NCBI GenBank assembly: GCA_021791715.1
Contig: JAJYWB010000057.1
Coordinates: forward strand, 1-42,386
Length of the DNA stretch: 42,386 nucleotides
Direction of reading: 5' to 3'
Source: Planctomycetota bacterium
GTDB lineage: Bacteria > Planctomycetota > Planctomycetia > Isosphaerales > Isosphaeraceae
The notes beneath the pieces are model-generated. The model did not search any database. It was given only the letters and a program-made list of their open reading frames with translations, and had not been told where the DNA came from. The stretch's first letter is position 1. Each line of letters begins with the position of its first letter. A program made the position numbers and the translations under genes. Below are positions 1 through 8,170 of the stretch, one piece after another.

Positions 1-870
1 CTCGAATCTCACCGGTTCGGTGACGGCTCAGGGGGCTGGTACGATCGGCACGGTGACGGTCGGCGGCGATATGAGCGGGACGATTTACGCTCCCGAAGAC
101 ACGAACTCGGGATCGGGAACCGTGAGCTCCGTGAATGTGACGGGGAGCTTCACGGGTTCCCTCAACACCGGAACGCTTACGGAGATCTCGGTCGGCTCGA
201 ATCTCACCGGTTCGGTGACGGCTCAGGGGGCTGGTACGATCGGCACCGTGACGGTCGGCGGCGATATGAGCGGGACGATTTACGCACCCGAAGATTCGAC
301 TTCGGGATCGGGGTACATCGATTCCGTCAACGTATCTGAAAGCCTTACGGGTTCTGTCAGCACGGGGACGATCACCGAGGTTTCCGTCGGCTCGAATCTG
401 ACGGGAACCGTGACGGCTCAGGGGGCTGGTACGATCGGCACGGTGACGGTCGGCGGCGATATGAGCGGGACGATTTACGCTCCGGAGGATACGAACTCGG
501 GATCGGGAACGATTAGCTCCGTGAATGTGACGGGGAGCTTCACGGGTTCCCTCAACACCGGAACGCTTACGGAGATCTCGGTCGGCTCGAATCTCACCGG
601 TTCGGTGACGGCTCAGGGGGCTGGTACGATCGGCACGGTGACGGTCGGCGGCGATATGAGCGGGACGATTTACGCTCCCGAAGATACGAATTCGGGATCG
701 GGAACCGTAAGCTCCGTGAATGTGACGGGCAGCTTCACTGGCTCTCTCAATTCTGGGACGATCACCGAGGTTTCCGTCGGCTCGAATCTCACCGGATCGG
801 TGACGGCTCAGGGGGCGGGGCTGCTGGGGAAAGTGACCGTCGGGGGCTATCTGAGCGGAGAGTTGATCGC
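1..870 (+). repeat. 195-bp in-frame tandem repeats, five copies
   Basis: The motif beginning CTCGAATCT recurs at 1, 196, 391, 586 and 781, giving an exact 195-bp (65-codon) period. Copies 1 to 4 are nearly identical at DNA level. Copy 5 loses similarity after about position 830. Two variant ends (NTGTLTEIS and STGTITEVS) are shuffled among the copies, which suggests recombination or gene conversion between units. The array continues to the left edge of the window. Confidence 0.95.
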
Positions 871-2707
871 GAACGATCTCATCAACGGGTCGCTCGGCGC
901 GATCAATCAAGTGATTATTGGTCAATCACTTGATAATACGGCGCAAATCGTCACCGTGAATTTGGGATCGCTTGAAATCGGCGGAGATCTGGCGGGATCG
1001 GTGAAGGCTAGTCAAGCGATTCAAAGCATCAATGTCGGCGGATCGACGTCGGGGTCGATCGTCACGTCGTTGATTGAAAACTTGAACGCTCCGAACGCGG
1101 TCGGCCCGGTCGTTTTCAACGTGACGATCGGCGGGGTTCCTTATTCGTTGGTCGCCTCCCAAACGCAAGGGGCGTCTTTATCGGGGGTGACGTTTGGTTA
1201 CGCGATCACGACGCCGGCGAGCGGGATTCCGACATTGACGGTTCATGTGAACAATCCTGATCCTTCGGCGATCCGGTTCAACCTTGGAGTCGATTCGGGA
1301 TCGGCGGCCGGCACGATGGATTTGGCGTTGATCGATTCGACGACGGGTAAAGACGCGGGGATCGACAACCTTGTGGTCGACGGCGATTTGCTTGCCGGAG
1401 GCGTTAATTTACCTCAAGATCCGATGCTGGGGGTGGCGATTCGCAACGACGCCGCGGCGGGCTCGGTGAACGCGCTCAGCGTCGAATCGGTCGCGTTCGG
1501 ATCGGTGACGACGACGAACGGCGTGACGATTCCCGCTTCCCAGGCGAACGTTTGGACCGCGTACGATCTGCTCGCTCCCGGTACCGGGCTCGCGCAGGCG
1601 AACGGAAATTTCGTGGTCGATTTTGGACTGAACAGCCCGGTCGCGCAATTTCTTGTGACGACTCCGTTCCTCGGCTTCGATTTTCGGCCGATCCTCTTCA
1701 GCGACCCATTCTCGTTTAACTCGAATACCAACGTGACTGCGCAAGTGGATGTGACGATTCCGATTTTCGTCTCGCAAGTTCAAAGCGTGAGTTTCGCGGG
1801 ATCGGGGGGATCGATCGCGACTTCGCTGCCGATCTGGACGTCGATCACGAGCACGGGGCCGCTGGGGAACGTCGTGCTTTCGAGCCCGCTTGGGATCGTC
1901 GCGAACGTGACGGCGCCGAGCGTCGTCGGAAACATTGAGGCTACGGCGGGGCCGATTTCCTCGATCATACAGACGACGAGCGGCGATCTCGGCGAGCTGA
2001 TCACCAATGCGAGCGGCGTCGTCATTGGGACGACGCTGATCACGGCCGACGACGGAGGGATCTCGGGCGAGATTATCAGTCGCGGCGATCTGGTGAGTTC
2101 GATCGTATCCGAGGGCTCGATCAGCGGCGTGATCGCGGCGCAGGGGGATTTGGGATCGATCGCACGCGATTCGTCGGGGAACGCGATCGTCGATTCGACG
2201 GGAAGCCTCACGCGGTACGGAACGATTTCGACGAACGGGAATTTCTCGGGTCAAATCGTCGCTCTTGGTAATTCGTTCGCGTCGATCGACGTCGGCGGGA
2301 ACTGGCAAGGAAGGATGATCGTCGCGGGAGCTCCGATCGCGGGATTGGCCGCGGGACGTGAGGGAATTCTGGGATCGATCACGATCAATCATAATATCAC
2401 AGGTCAGGGAGCGATCGTATCGGGAGGACAAATCGGCGATCCGACGGGGGATTCGCCGACTTCGCTCTCGGTGGAAAACATGAACGGAATCGTCGCGGCG
2501 ATCGGATCGATCGCGTTCGGCGATCTTGATCGTTTAAATGGATCGGTGTTTATGAATTCGACCGGTGCGAACGCCGCGGCGATCGACGCGATTCTGGCGA
2601 CGACCTCGTTCGATTCACCCGCGGGTTCGTTCAATCTCGCGGGGCTCGAGTCGATTCTCGACGAACTCGCCGATCTCAAGGTGAAGAAGGGGAATTTGAT
2701 CGTTTGA
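2..2707 (+). CDS. Beta-strand-repeat surface or secreted protein, 5' end missing
   Basis: The reading frame is open from the first complete codon, so the start lies outside the window and about 901 residues are visible. The first 290 or so residues are five 65-residue repeats rich in Gly, Ser, Thr and Val, with recurring motifs such as GTIGTVTVGGDMSGTIYAP and SVGSNLTGSV. The rest keeps the same short alternating pattern (for example ASIDVGGNWQGRMIVAG), typical of beta-helix or beta-roll proteins exported by planctomycetes. No catalytic motif or membrane segment is visible. The C-terminus ends in LKVKKGNLIV with no recognisable sorting signal. The likely role is a structural or adhesive cell-surface protein; this is inferred from composition and repeats only. 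It converges with the kinase gene on the other strand, 128 bp away. Confidence 0.75.
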   Translation, partial: SNLTGSVTAQGAGTIGTVTVGGDMSGTIYAPEDTNSGSGTVSSVNVTGSFTGSLNTGTLTEISVGSNLTGSVTAQGAGTIGTVTVGGDMSGTIYAPEDSTSGSGYIDSVNVSESLTGSVSTGTITEVSVGSNLTGTVTAQGAGTIGTVTVGGDMSGTIYAPEDTNSGSGTISSVNVTGSFTGSLNTGTLTEISVGSNLTGSVTAQGAGTIGTVTVGGDMSGTIYAPEDTNSGSGTVSSVNVTGSFTGSLNSGTITEVSVGSNLTGSVTAQGAGLLGKVTVGGYLSGELIANDLINGSLGAINQVIIGQSLDNTAQIVTVNLGSLEIGGDLAGSVKASQAIQSINVGGSTSGSIVTSLIENLNAPNAVGPVVFNVTIGGVPYSLVASQTQGASLSGVTFGYAITTPASGIPTLTVHVNNPDPSAIRFNLGVDSGSAAGTMDLALIDSTTGKDAGIDNLVVDGDLLAGGVNLPQDPMLGVAIRNDAAAGSVNALSVESVAFGSVTTTNGVTIPASQANVWTAYDLLAPGTGLAQANGNFVVDFGLNSPVAQFLVTTPFLGFDFRPILFSDPFSFNSNTNVTAQVDVTIPIFVSQVQSVSFAGSGGSIATSLPIWTSITSTGPLGNVVLSSPLGIVANVTAPSVVGNIEATAGPISSIIQTTSGDLGELITNASGVVIGTTLITADDGGISGEIISRGDLVSSIVSEGSISGVIAAQGDLGSIARDSSGNAIVDSTGSLTRYGTISTNGNFSGQIVALGNSFASIDVGGNWQGRMIVAGAPIAGLAAGREGILGSITINHNITGQGAIVSGGQIGDPTGDSPTSLSVENMNGIVAAIGSIAFGDLDRLNGSVFMNSTGANAAAIDAILATTSFDSPAGSFNLAGLESILDELADLKVKKGNLIV

Positions 2708-2835
2708 ACCGAGTCTTTGCGGCGGCGATTTTTCGAAATACCAATTATTTAATCATGATTGGATTACGAGAATTCGCCGCCGCGACGATGCGAGAAACCG
2801 TCGGTTCGATCGATCGAAAAAATGGTTGCGGCGAT

Positions 2836-5800
2836 TTATTTTTTGGGTCGACGAACGAGAAGCGCGGCGACCGCGGGACGATCGCGGATCGCCGCGAGCG
2901 CAGGATCTTCCAGGATTCGTTCGAGTTCCTGGTAATCGAGATCGTGAAAGCCCTTTGTAAGCGCGAGTGCGAGCAATTCGGCGCCGCCATCGGCGTAAGA
3001 GGTTTGGCTAGATTTATTATGATCATTAGTTGAATTAGTTGACTTCGCGGCGATTCCGAACGTTTGCGCCGCGGCGACGAGGGCGCGGCCGTCGGGGATC
3101 TTCTCGCTTTTGATCAACCGATCGGCCTCGGCGGTCGCCTCGGCGACCTCGCCTTGCGCGGCGCGGATCGAGGTCTTTAAGAGAGCGGGTAATATCGACG
3201 TTTCATTTGTTTTCTTTTCGATCTCGGCGGCGCGATCGCAATCGGCATAAGCGCGATCGAATCGGCCTGAATCGCGAAGGAATTCGCCGCGCCTCAGATA
3301 AGCCGCCGAGGTTTCGCTCAATTCCACCATTCGGTCGAGCGCCGCCTCCGCCGCCGCGGAGTCGCCCCGAGATCTTTCGATTAACGATATAAGAACACAC
3401 GCGTCTATAAGGGCGACTTGGCTTTTATCGGCCTTGCTTCTGGAGGCGAGTTCGATCGCCTTGCGGCAATCGGCGAGAGCGAGATCGATTTTTCCCATTG
3501 CGCGATAAACATCCGCGCGATCATTGATATACCATGCGTTCGATTCGTCGATCACGTTCAAGACGACGTTGATCTCACCCAGCGCGCGGTCGAACTCGCC
3601 TCGAAGGTAATAAATCCGCGCCCGTGCGAGCCGAGCGAGAGGCTGATCGGGCTTGAGCTCAATACTGCGATCGAGCGACCGGAGCGCCTCGTCGAATTTG
3701 AGCCTGCCGAATTCGATCACTCCCTGATAATACGGGGGTTCGGGATTATTCGGCTGCAGCGCCGCGAGTTCGCGCCAAACGTTCAGGCTCGCGTCCAGAT
3801 CCTTAAGCATCAGGTTGGATAGCGCCAGGCTTCGGATCGGTCCCGCGGCCGACGGGGCGAGCCGCCGCGCCTTCGAAAAATCGTCCCGCGCCGCTTCGTA
3901 ATCTTTCATCAAAAAAGCAAGACTCGCACGCTTAAAATATAAATTGGCGTTTTTATCATCAAGACCGATCGCCGATGTATAATCCTGGATCGCCTCGGTC
4001 GTTTTCCCCGTCGCGGCGAACGCCTCGGCTCGATTGATAAACGCCGAAACGTATTTGGGATCGCGTTCGATCGCCGCGGCGAAGTCTCGAATCGCGGGTT
4101 CGTATTGTTTCAAGGCTTTAAAAACGACTCCGCGGTCGTGATACGGCCAGGGGCGATCGGGGGCGATTCGAACGCATGTCGTATAACCGACGAGAGCGAC
4201 CCTCGGATCGCCCAGTTCGGCGTGCTGTTGCGCCCACATAAAATAACCCCAAAAGCTTTCGGGGCGCTCGCGCAGCATCGCCGCGTAACCCGATTCGGCT
4301 TTTTGAAAATAATCGGTGACGATCGCGACCGATCGATTCTTTTTTTTGGCCTCCTCCCGTGCACGGAGCGTGTCGGCGAACGCGTGATAATACAGATCGA
4401 CGGGAGTGACGACGGGAATCGCCGCGGCTCGGGCGAAATCGGCCGCGGCGCCCTTCGCGTCGCCGGTTTGCTCGCGAATCCCCCCGCGTCGAACGTAAAG
4501 CGCTTTCGTTTCAGGAAGAATTCGCTCGGCCTTGTCCAATAACGCCAAAGCGCGCCGTCCCGACTCGATATTCTTTTCCCCGGCCTTCGCGCTTTCAAAA
4601 CCCGCGTCCCACGCGACGATCGCCGCCGCCAACAACCCGTCGAAAACATCTTCTTTGAATAACTGTTTATGTTTGTCGTCGAGATCGGGTAAACCGACCG
4701 CCCCCCGGCGCGATCCGCGTTCGATCTCGTCGTACAATCGAACCATTTCGTCGCATTTCGCCGGCGCGGCGGGGTCGGTCTTTCCTGATGTTTTTATGTA
4801 CGCATAATAACGCGATTCGTCGATCAATTTCATCAAGGCGTTAAATAACTCGATTCGTCCACGTAACCGTTCTCCCCGATCGCGCACGTCGGCGAGCGCG
4901 GGACGCGAACGGACGATCGGATCGACGAAATCGACGATGTCGAAGGCGCGATGAGGATCTCCCTCGGCCATCGTTCGGGTCGCGAGCGCGATCCGAGCGA
5001 GTTGATTCCTTCGCGTCTGCTCGATCAGCTCGGCGTCGCGCGCCGACCGGAGCGCGATCCATCCCGCGGCGACCGCGATCGCCGCGGCCAACCCGCCGAC
5101 CGCGGCGTATAGCCCCGCGACCCTGGGATTGCGACGACACCAGCGCCAACCCTTCTCCATAAAAGTGACCGGACGCGCCTCGATCGGTCGACGATTGACG
5201 AAGCGTTCGAGATCTTCGGCGAGCGCGATCGTCGTCGCGTATCGCCGCTTGGGATCCTTCTGTAAACACTTCAGACATATCGTTTCAATATCGCGGGGGA
5301 TCTTGGGCTGAAGCCGCGAAGGCGGAACGGGCTCCTGCGATCGAACCTGCTCAAGAGTTTCGAGCATCGTCGTTCCCTGGAACGGCGGCCGACCCGTCAA
5401 CGCCTCATATAAGATCGCCCCTAACGAATACTGATCCGATAGCGGCCCCATCGCGTGCACGTCGCCCCGAGCCTGTTCGGGCGCCATGTAGCTCGGCGTT
5501 CCCATCAACGTGCCGCTCCGCGTTTGGCTCGAATCCGATTCCAGCCGCTTCGCCAGGCCGAAATCGGTGATCTTCGGCTCGCCCGATTTCATCAACAGCA
5601 CGTTCGCGGGTTTAAGATCGCGATGAATGATTCCTTCTTGATGCGCGGCGGCCATCGCGCGGGCGAGCTTCTCGACGATTATCGCGGCGTCGATCGGCGG
5701 CTGCGGCTTGCCGTCGAGTTTCTCCGCTAAACTCCCCCCGTCGACATACTCGAGCGAGAAAAACGGCAATCCGTCCTGCTCGCCGACCTCATAGATCTGT

Positions 5801-6834
5801 ACGATATGCGGATGCCGCAAATGCGCGACCGCCTCGGCCTCGATCTGAAACCGCGCAAGCTGCTCGTCGCCGGCGTGAACGCCCGCCAACACCATCTTGA
5901 GCGCCGTCAGCCGGTTCAATCCCTTTTGCCTCGCCTTGTAAACGACCCCCATTCCCCCCCGACCAAGTTCTTCGAGAATCTCGTAACCCCGCACCGCCTT
6001 AACCGCGGGCCCCTCGGCCTCGCGCAGCTTCTCTTGATATTGGTGAACCAAAAACAAAATCGAATCATCAATTTGAGATTCCGATATCGTCCGCGCTCGA
6101 TTAAAATTCTCGGCGTCGATCGTCGCTCCAGGATCGCTCGATATGTCGTTCCGTTTCAACGCCGAAAGATCGTCGGCGATCGTCGCGGCGATCGTCCCCT
6201 CGTTCCGCGCCCGATCGAATTTCGCTCGATATTCTTGTTCAAGTCGCTTCAATTCACGCAAGAGCGTCGATCGATGCGGCTCGGGAGTGCTCGCCGCCAT
6301 TTCGTCGATCGAGAATTTCGTCCCGCTTTTCATCGAATCGAGCAACGCTCGACGCAACCGATCCTTGATTTGCGCGTCGATCTCGGAAGTCTCCGCGGCG
6401 ATCGTCGCTCGCCCCGAGTCGGTCGTGTGATCGCTCGATCGACCCGATTCCGAACCGAATTCGCTCGAACCGCTCGCTTTCGCCGACGGGAATCCTTCTC
6501 GAGCTTCGCTCGCGTCATCGATCGAACTCGCTTGATCGGGCGTGAGGGATACCGATTGATCGTCGTCGTTTATATCGGTATTCGACCGATCGGGGCCGAT
6601 CGTCGCGGCGATCCCGTCGAGGTCGATTTCTCGACCAATTCGTAGCGAAGCCGCCGCTCGCTTGATCCGGTCGTCATCCTCGGCCGCTCGCTTAATCCGG
6701 TCGTCATCCTCGGCCGCTCGCTTGATCCGGTCGTCATCCTCGGCCGCTCGCTTAATCTGGTCGTCATGCGCCGCGGCGTGATTCTCGGAGCGCGCGGCCG
6801 AATCGACATCCTCGCCCGTTTCACGCGAATTCAT
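2836..6834 (-). CDS. Membrane Ser/Thr protein kinase with C-terminal TPR repeats
   Basis: This is a Hanks-type kinase of about 1332 residues. An acidic, low-complexity N-terminal region contains a 10-residue repeat. The kinase domain (about 285-560) has the glycine loop GRGGMGVVYKA, the lysine in TALKMV (about 313), HRDLKPANVLL (catalytic Asp about 406), DFGLAK (about 424) and GTPSYMAPEQARG, so it looks active. One hydrophobic segment (about 571-594) follows, then a long region with many TPR units, likely extracytoplasmic. The topology suggests a sensor or scaffold linked to a cytoplasmic kinase. The start is uncertain: ATG at 6834 is preceded by a GGGTGG-like site, but the frame is open upstream to an ATG at 6924 and a GTG at 6987. 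The gene is divergent from the ECF sigma factor, which it may regulate; this is inferred from context. Confidence 0.88.
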   Translation of the reverse strand: MNSRETGEDVDSAARSENHAAAHDDQIKRAAEDDDRIKRAAEDDDRIKRAAEDDDRIKRAAASLRIGREIDLDGIAATIGPDRSNTDINDDDQSVSLTPDQASSIDDASEAREGFPSAKASGSSEFGSESGRSSDHTTDSGRATIAAETSEIDAQIKDRLRRALLDSMKSGTKFSIDEMAASTPEPHRSTLLRELKRLEQEYRAKFDRARNEGTIAATIADDLSALKRNDISSDPGATIDAENFNRARTISESQIDDSILFLVHQYQEKLREAEGPAVKAVRGYEILEELGRGGMGVVYKARQKGLNRLTALKMVLAGVHAGDEQLARFQIEAEAVAHLRHPHIVQIYEVGEQDGLPFFSLEYVDGGSLAEKLDGKPQPPIDAAIIVEKLARAMAAAHQEGIIHRDLKPANVLLMKSGEPKITDFGLAKRLESDSSQTRSGTLMGTPSYMAPEQARGDVHAMGPLSDQYSLGAILYEALTGRPPFQGTTMLETLEQVRSQEPVPPSRLQPKIPRDIETICLKCLQKDPKRRYATTIALAEDLERFVNRRPIEARPVTFMEKGWRWCRRNPRVAGLYAAVGGLAAAIAVAAGWIALRSARDAELIEQTRRNQLARIALATRTMAEGDPHRAFDIVDFVDPIVRSRPALADVRDRGERLRGRIELFNALMKLIDESRYYAYIKTSGKTDPAAPAKCDEMVRLYDEIERGSRRGAVGLPDLDDKHKQLFKEDVFDGLLAAAIVAWDAGFESAKAGEKNIESGRRALALLDKAERILPETKALYVRRGGIREQTGDAKGAAADFARAAAIPVVTPVDLYYHAFADTLRAREEAKKKNRSVAIVTDYFQKAESGYAAMLRERPESFWGYFMWAQQHAELGDPRVALVGYTTCVRIAPDRPWPYHDRGVVFKALKQYEPAIRDFAAAIERDPKYVSAFINRAEAFAATGKTTEAIQDYTSAIGLDDKNANLYFKRASLAFLMKDYEAARDDFSKARRLAPSAAGPIRSLALSNLMLKDLDASLNVWRELAALQPNNPEPPYYQGVIEFGRLKFDEALRSLDRSIELKPDQPLARLARARIYYLRGEFDRALGEINVVLNVIDESNAWYINDRADVYRAMGKIDLALADCRKAIELASRSKADKSQVALIDACVLISLIERSRGDSAAAEAALDRMVELSETSAAYLRRGEFLRDSGRFDRAYADCDRAAEIEKKTNETSILPALLKTSIRAAQGEVAEATAEADRLIKSEKIPDGRALVAAAQTFGIAAKSTNSTNDHNKSSQTSYADGGAELLALALTKGFHDLDYQELERILEDPALAAIRDRPAVAALLVRRPKK
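6656..6775 (-). repeat. 30-bp tandem repeat in kinase N-terminus, four copies
   Basis: Four head-to-tail 30-bp units start at 6656, 6686, 6716 and 6746 and encode a 10-residue unit (DDDRIKRAAE) on the minus strand. The copies differ by single bases (CTTGATC or CTTAATC) and the last is degenerate. The charged, probably helical unit lies upstream of the kinase domain. Confidence 0.92.
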
Positions 6835-7317
6835 TGTCTTTACCACCCTATGATTACATGCTTGTTCGTCGTGGATCGCGGTCGTTCCGAACCGCGATCG
6901 CGGAGTCGCTACGCCCTCGTTCATTCGGTCGCCGGCGACGATCGACTCGATCAAGTATTGTAACCACGAACGCGAAGCGATCGCCACAAAGGTCGTTCAA
7001 AGCCGATCGTCGTCGATTTTCGTCGATCTTTGGAGATCGTTCGTTTTCATCCCGCGGCGATCGACCTCTCAAGCGGAATCAATGATTATTATTATAAATT
7101 ATTTTATACAGTTAATTGTAGATATCGGATCGATCACAAGGGGGTTGATCGCGGCCCGGGGCGCTCGTATCGATTGAGACATAACATCGGTAAACGCGCC
7201 GCTGGAAGTCGGGCTCGACTTCGGTCAATATAAGATGTTAATCTTACATGACGTTTAGGAGCGACCGATCGGCGGTTCGGTCGTTTTTCGGCAACGGCCG
7301 CCGCGAGGCCGGCGCGA
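6835..7317. other. Divergent regulatory region between kinase and sigma factor
   Basis: This intergenic stretch separates the leftward kinase from the rightward ECF sigma gene and probably holds both promoters; about 150 bp at its left end would be coding if the kinase starts at 6987. It has an AT-rich core at about 7080-7125, unlike the surrounding GC-rich DNA. A perfect 6-bp inverted repeat, TAAGAT/ATCTTA with a 4-nt loop, lies at 7231-7246, and a hairpin with a T-run lies at 7262-7288. No promoter hexamer pair could be assigned with confidence. Confidence 0.5.
7262..7288 (+). terminator. Terminator-like hairpin in the leader of the sigma factor gene
   Basis: The arms CGACCGA (7262-7268) and TCGGTCG (7277-7283) are perfectly complementary across an 8-nt loop and are followed directly by TTTTT. 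The shape is that of an intrinsic terminator, but it lies only about 30 bp upstream of the sigma factor ATG and no upstream gene on this strand needs one. It could attenuate transcription into the sigma gene. The stem is short, so the call is tentative. Confidence 0.4.
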
Positions 7318-7923
7318 ATGAGCGAATCATTGGAAGCCGCGGATTACTCCAATTTTATTGAGCGCATCCGGTCTGGAGACGATCAAGCCGCGGAGGAGCT
7401 TGTTCGTCTCCACGAAACAGAAATCCGCCTGATGATCCGCGCCTGGCTTCGAATGCGCGATCCAAGGCTTCGTCGCGTGTTCGATTCCATGGATATTTGT
7501 CAATCGGTGCTCGCGAGCTTTTTCGTCCGAGCGGCGATCGGCGAATTCGATATCGACGAACCCTCGCGGCTCGTTCCTTTGCTTGTCGGGATGGCGCGGA
7601 ACAAGCTCGCCGAGAAGGTGCGTCATCATCAACGTCGCCGGCGCGACGTTCGCCGGGTCGGCGGCGAAGCACCCGATTCGAGGATCGCCGACGCCAACGA
7701 CGAATCTCCGAGCGAGATCGTTTCGCGTAAAGAGCTGCTCGAAATGTTTCGCGTTCGCCTGACCGACGAGGAGCGTGAAATCGCGGCGCTTCGCGCCCAG
7801 GGATTCGATTGGGACGCGGTCGCCGCTTCGATCGGCGGTACCGCCGAGGCTCGCCGCAAACAGCTTTCACGCGCGCTGATGCGCGTCGAACAACAACTCG
7901 GTATCGATTTATCGATTAGTTAA
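7318..7923 (+). CDS. ECF-type RNA polymerase sigma factor
   Basis: A 201-residue protein with sigma region 2 at about 12-95 and region 4 at about 146-195 (LTDEEREIAALRAQG followed by a helix-turn-helix). The segment RRVFDSMDICQSVLASFFVR (53-72) occupies the region 2.2 position, where classical ECF factors carry an acidic DAED-type motif. The DSMDICQSV form is, to my knowledge, common in planctomycete ECF factors that neighbour Ser/Thr kinases. It should direct RNA polymerase to a dedicated regulon. No anti-sigma gene is adjacent; instead kinases lie on both sides, so control by phosphorylation is a reasonable inference. There is no clear Shine-Dalgarno before the ATG. Confidence 0.9.
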   Translation: MSESLEAADYSNFIERIRSGDDQAAEELVRLHETEIRLMIRAWLRMRDPRLRRVFDSMDICQSVLASFFVRAAIGEFDIDEPSRLVPLLVGMARNKLAEKVRHHQRRRRDVRRVGGEAPDSRIADANDESPSEIVSRKELLEMFRVRLTDEEREIAALRAQGFDWDAVAASIGGTAEARRKQLSRALMRVEQQLGIDLSIS

Positions 7924-8170
7924 CTTCGTCGATTCGCGAGCGGGGCGCGAAAACGGTACGATGTATGCGATTTTTTTCGTGTTTGTCCGGGGGTTCCGCG
8001 CACGGCAATGAACTTGGAACCATGAGCGAAAAGCTCTCATGCGAACCGAATTCATCGACTTCCGTCGCGAGACTCGCCTCATGCCCGAACCTCGAAAACG
8101 ATCGAACGGTCGGCGAATCGCCCCGGAAATAGCCCGATCGTTCGAAGATCGCGTACAAAGGCCGACGATC

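Noticed and set aside
1409..2431. 340-codon open frame antisense to the repeat protein
   Set aside because: Arg/Asp/Ser-dominated composition with no motifs; explained by GATCG-rich codons on the other strand.
2708..2835. Bidirectional terminator between the converging first two genes
   Set aside because: GCGGCGGCGA and TCGCCGCCGC can pair, but the loop is nearly 50 nt and T-runs are poorly placed.
7145..7174. Promoter-like TTGATC-17-TATCGA ahead of the sigma gene
   Set aside because: Both boxes match consensus only partly, and similar words are common in this GATC-rich sequence.
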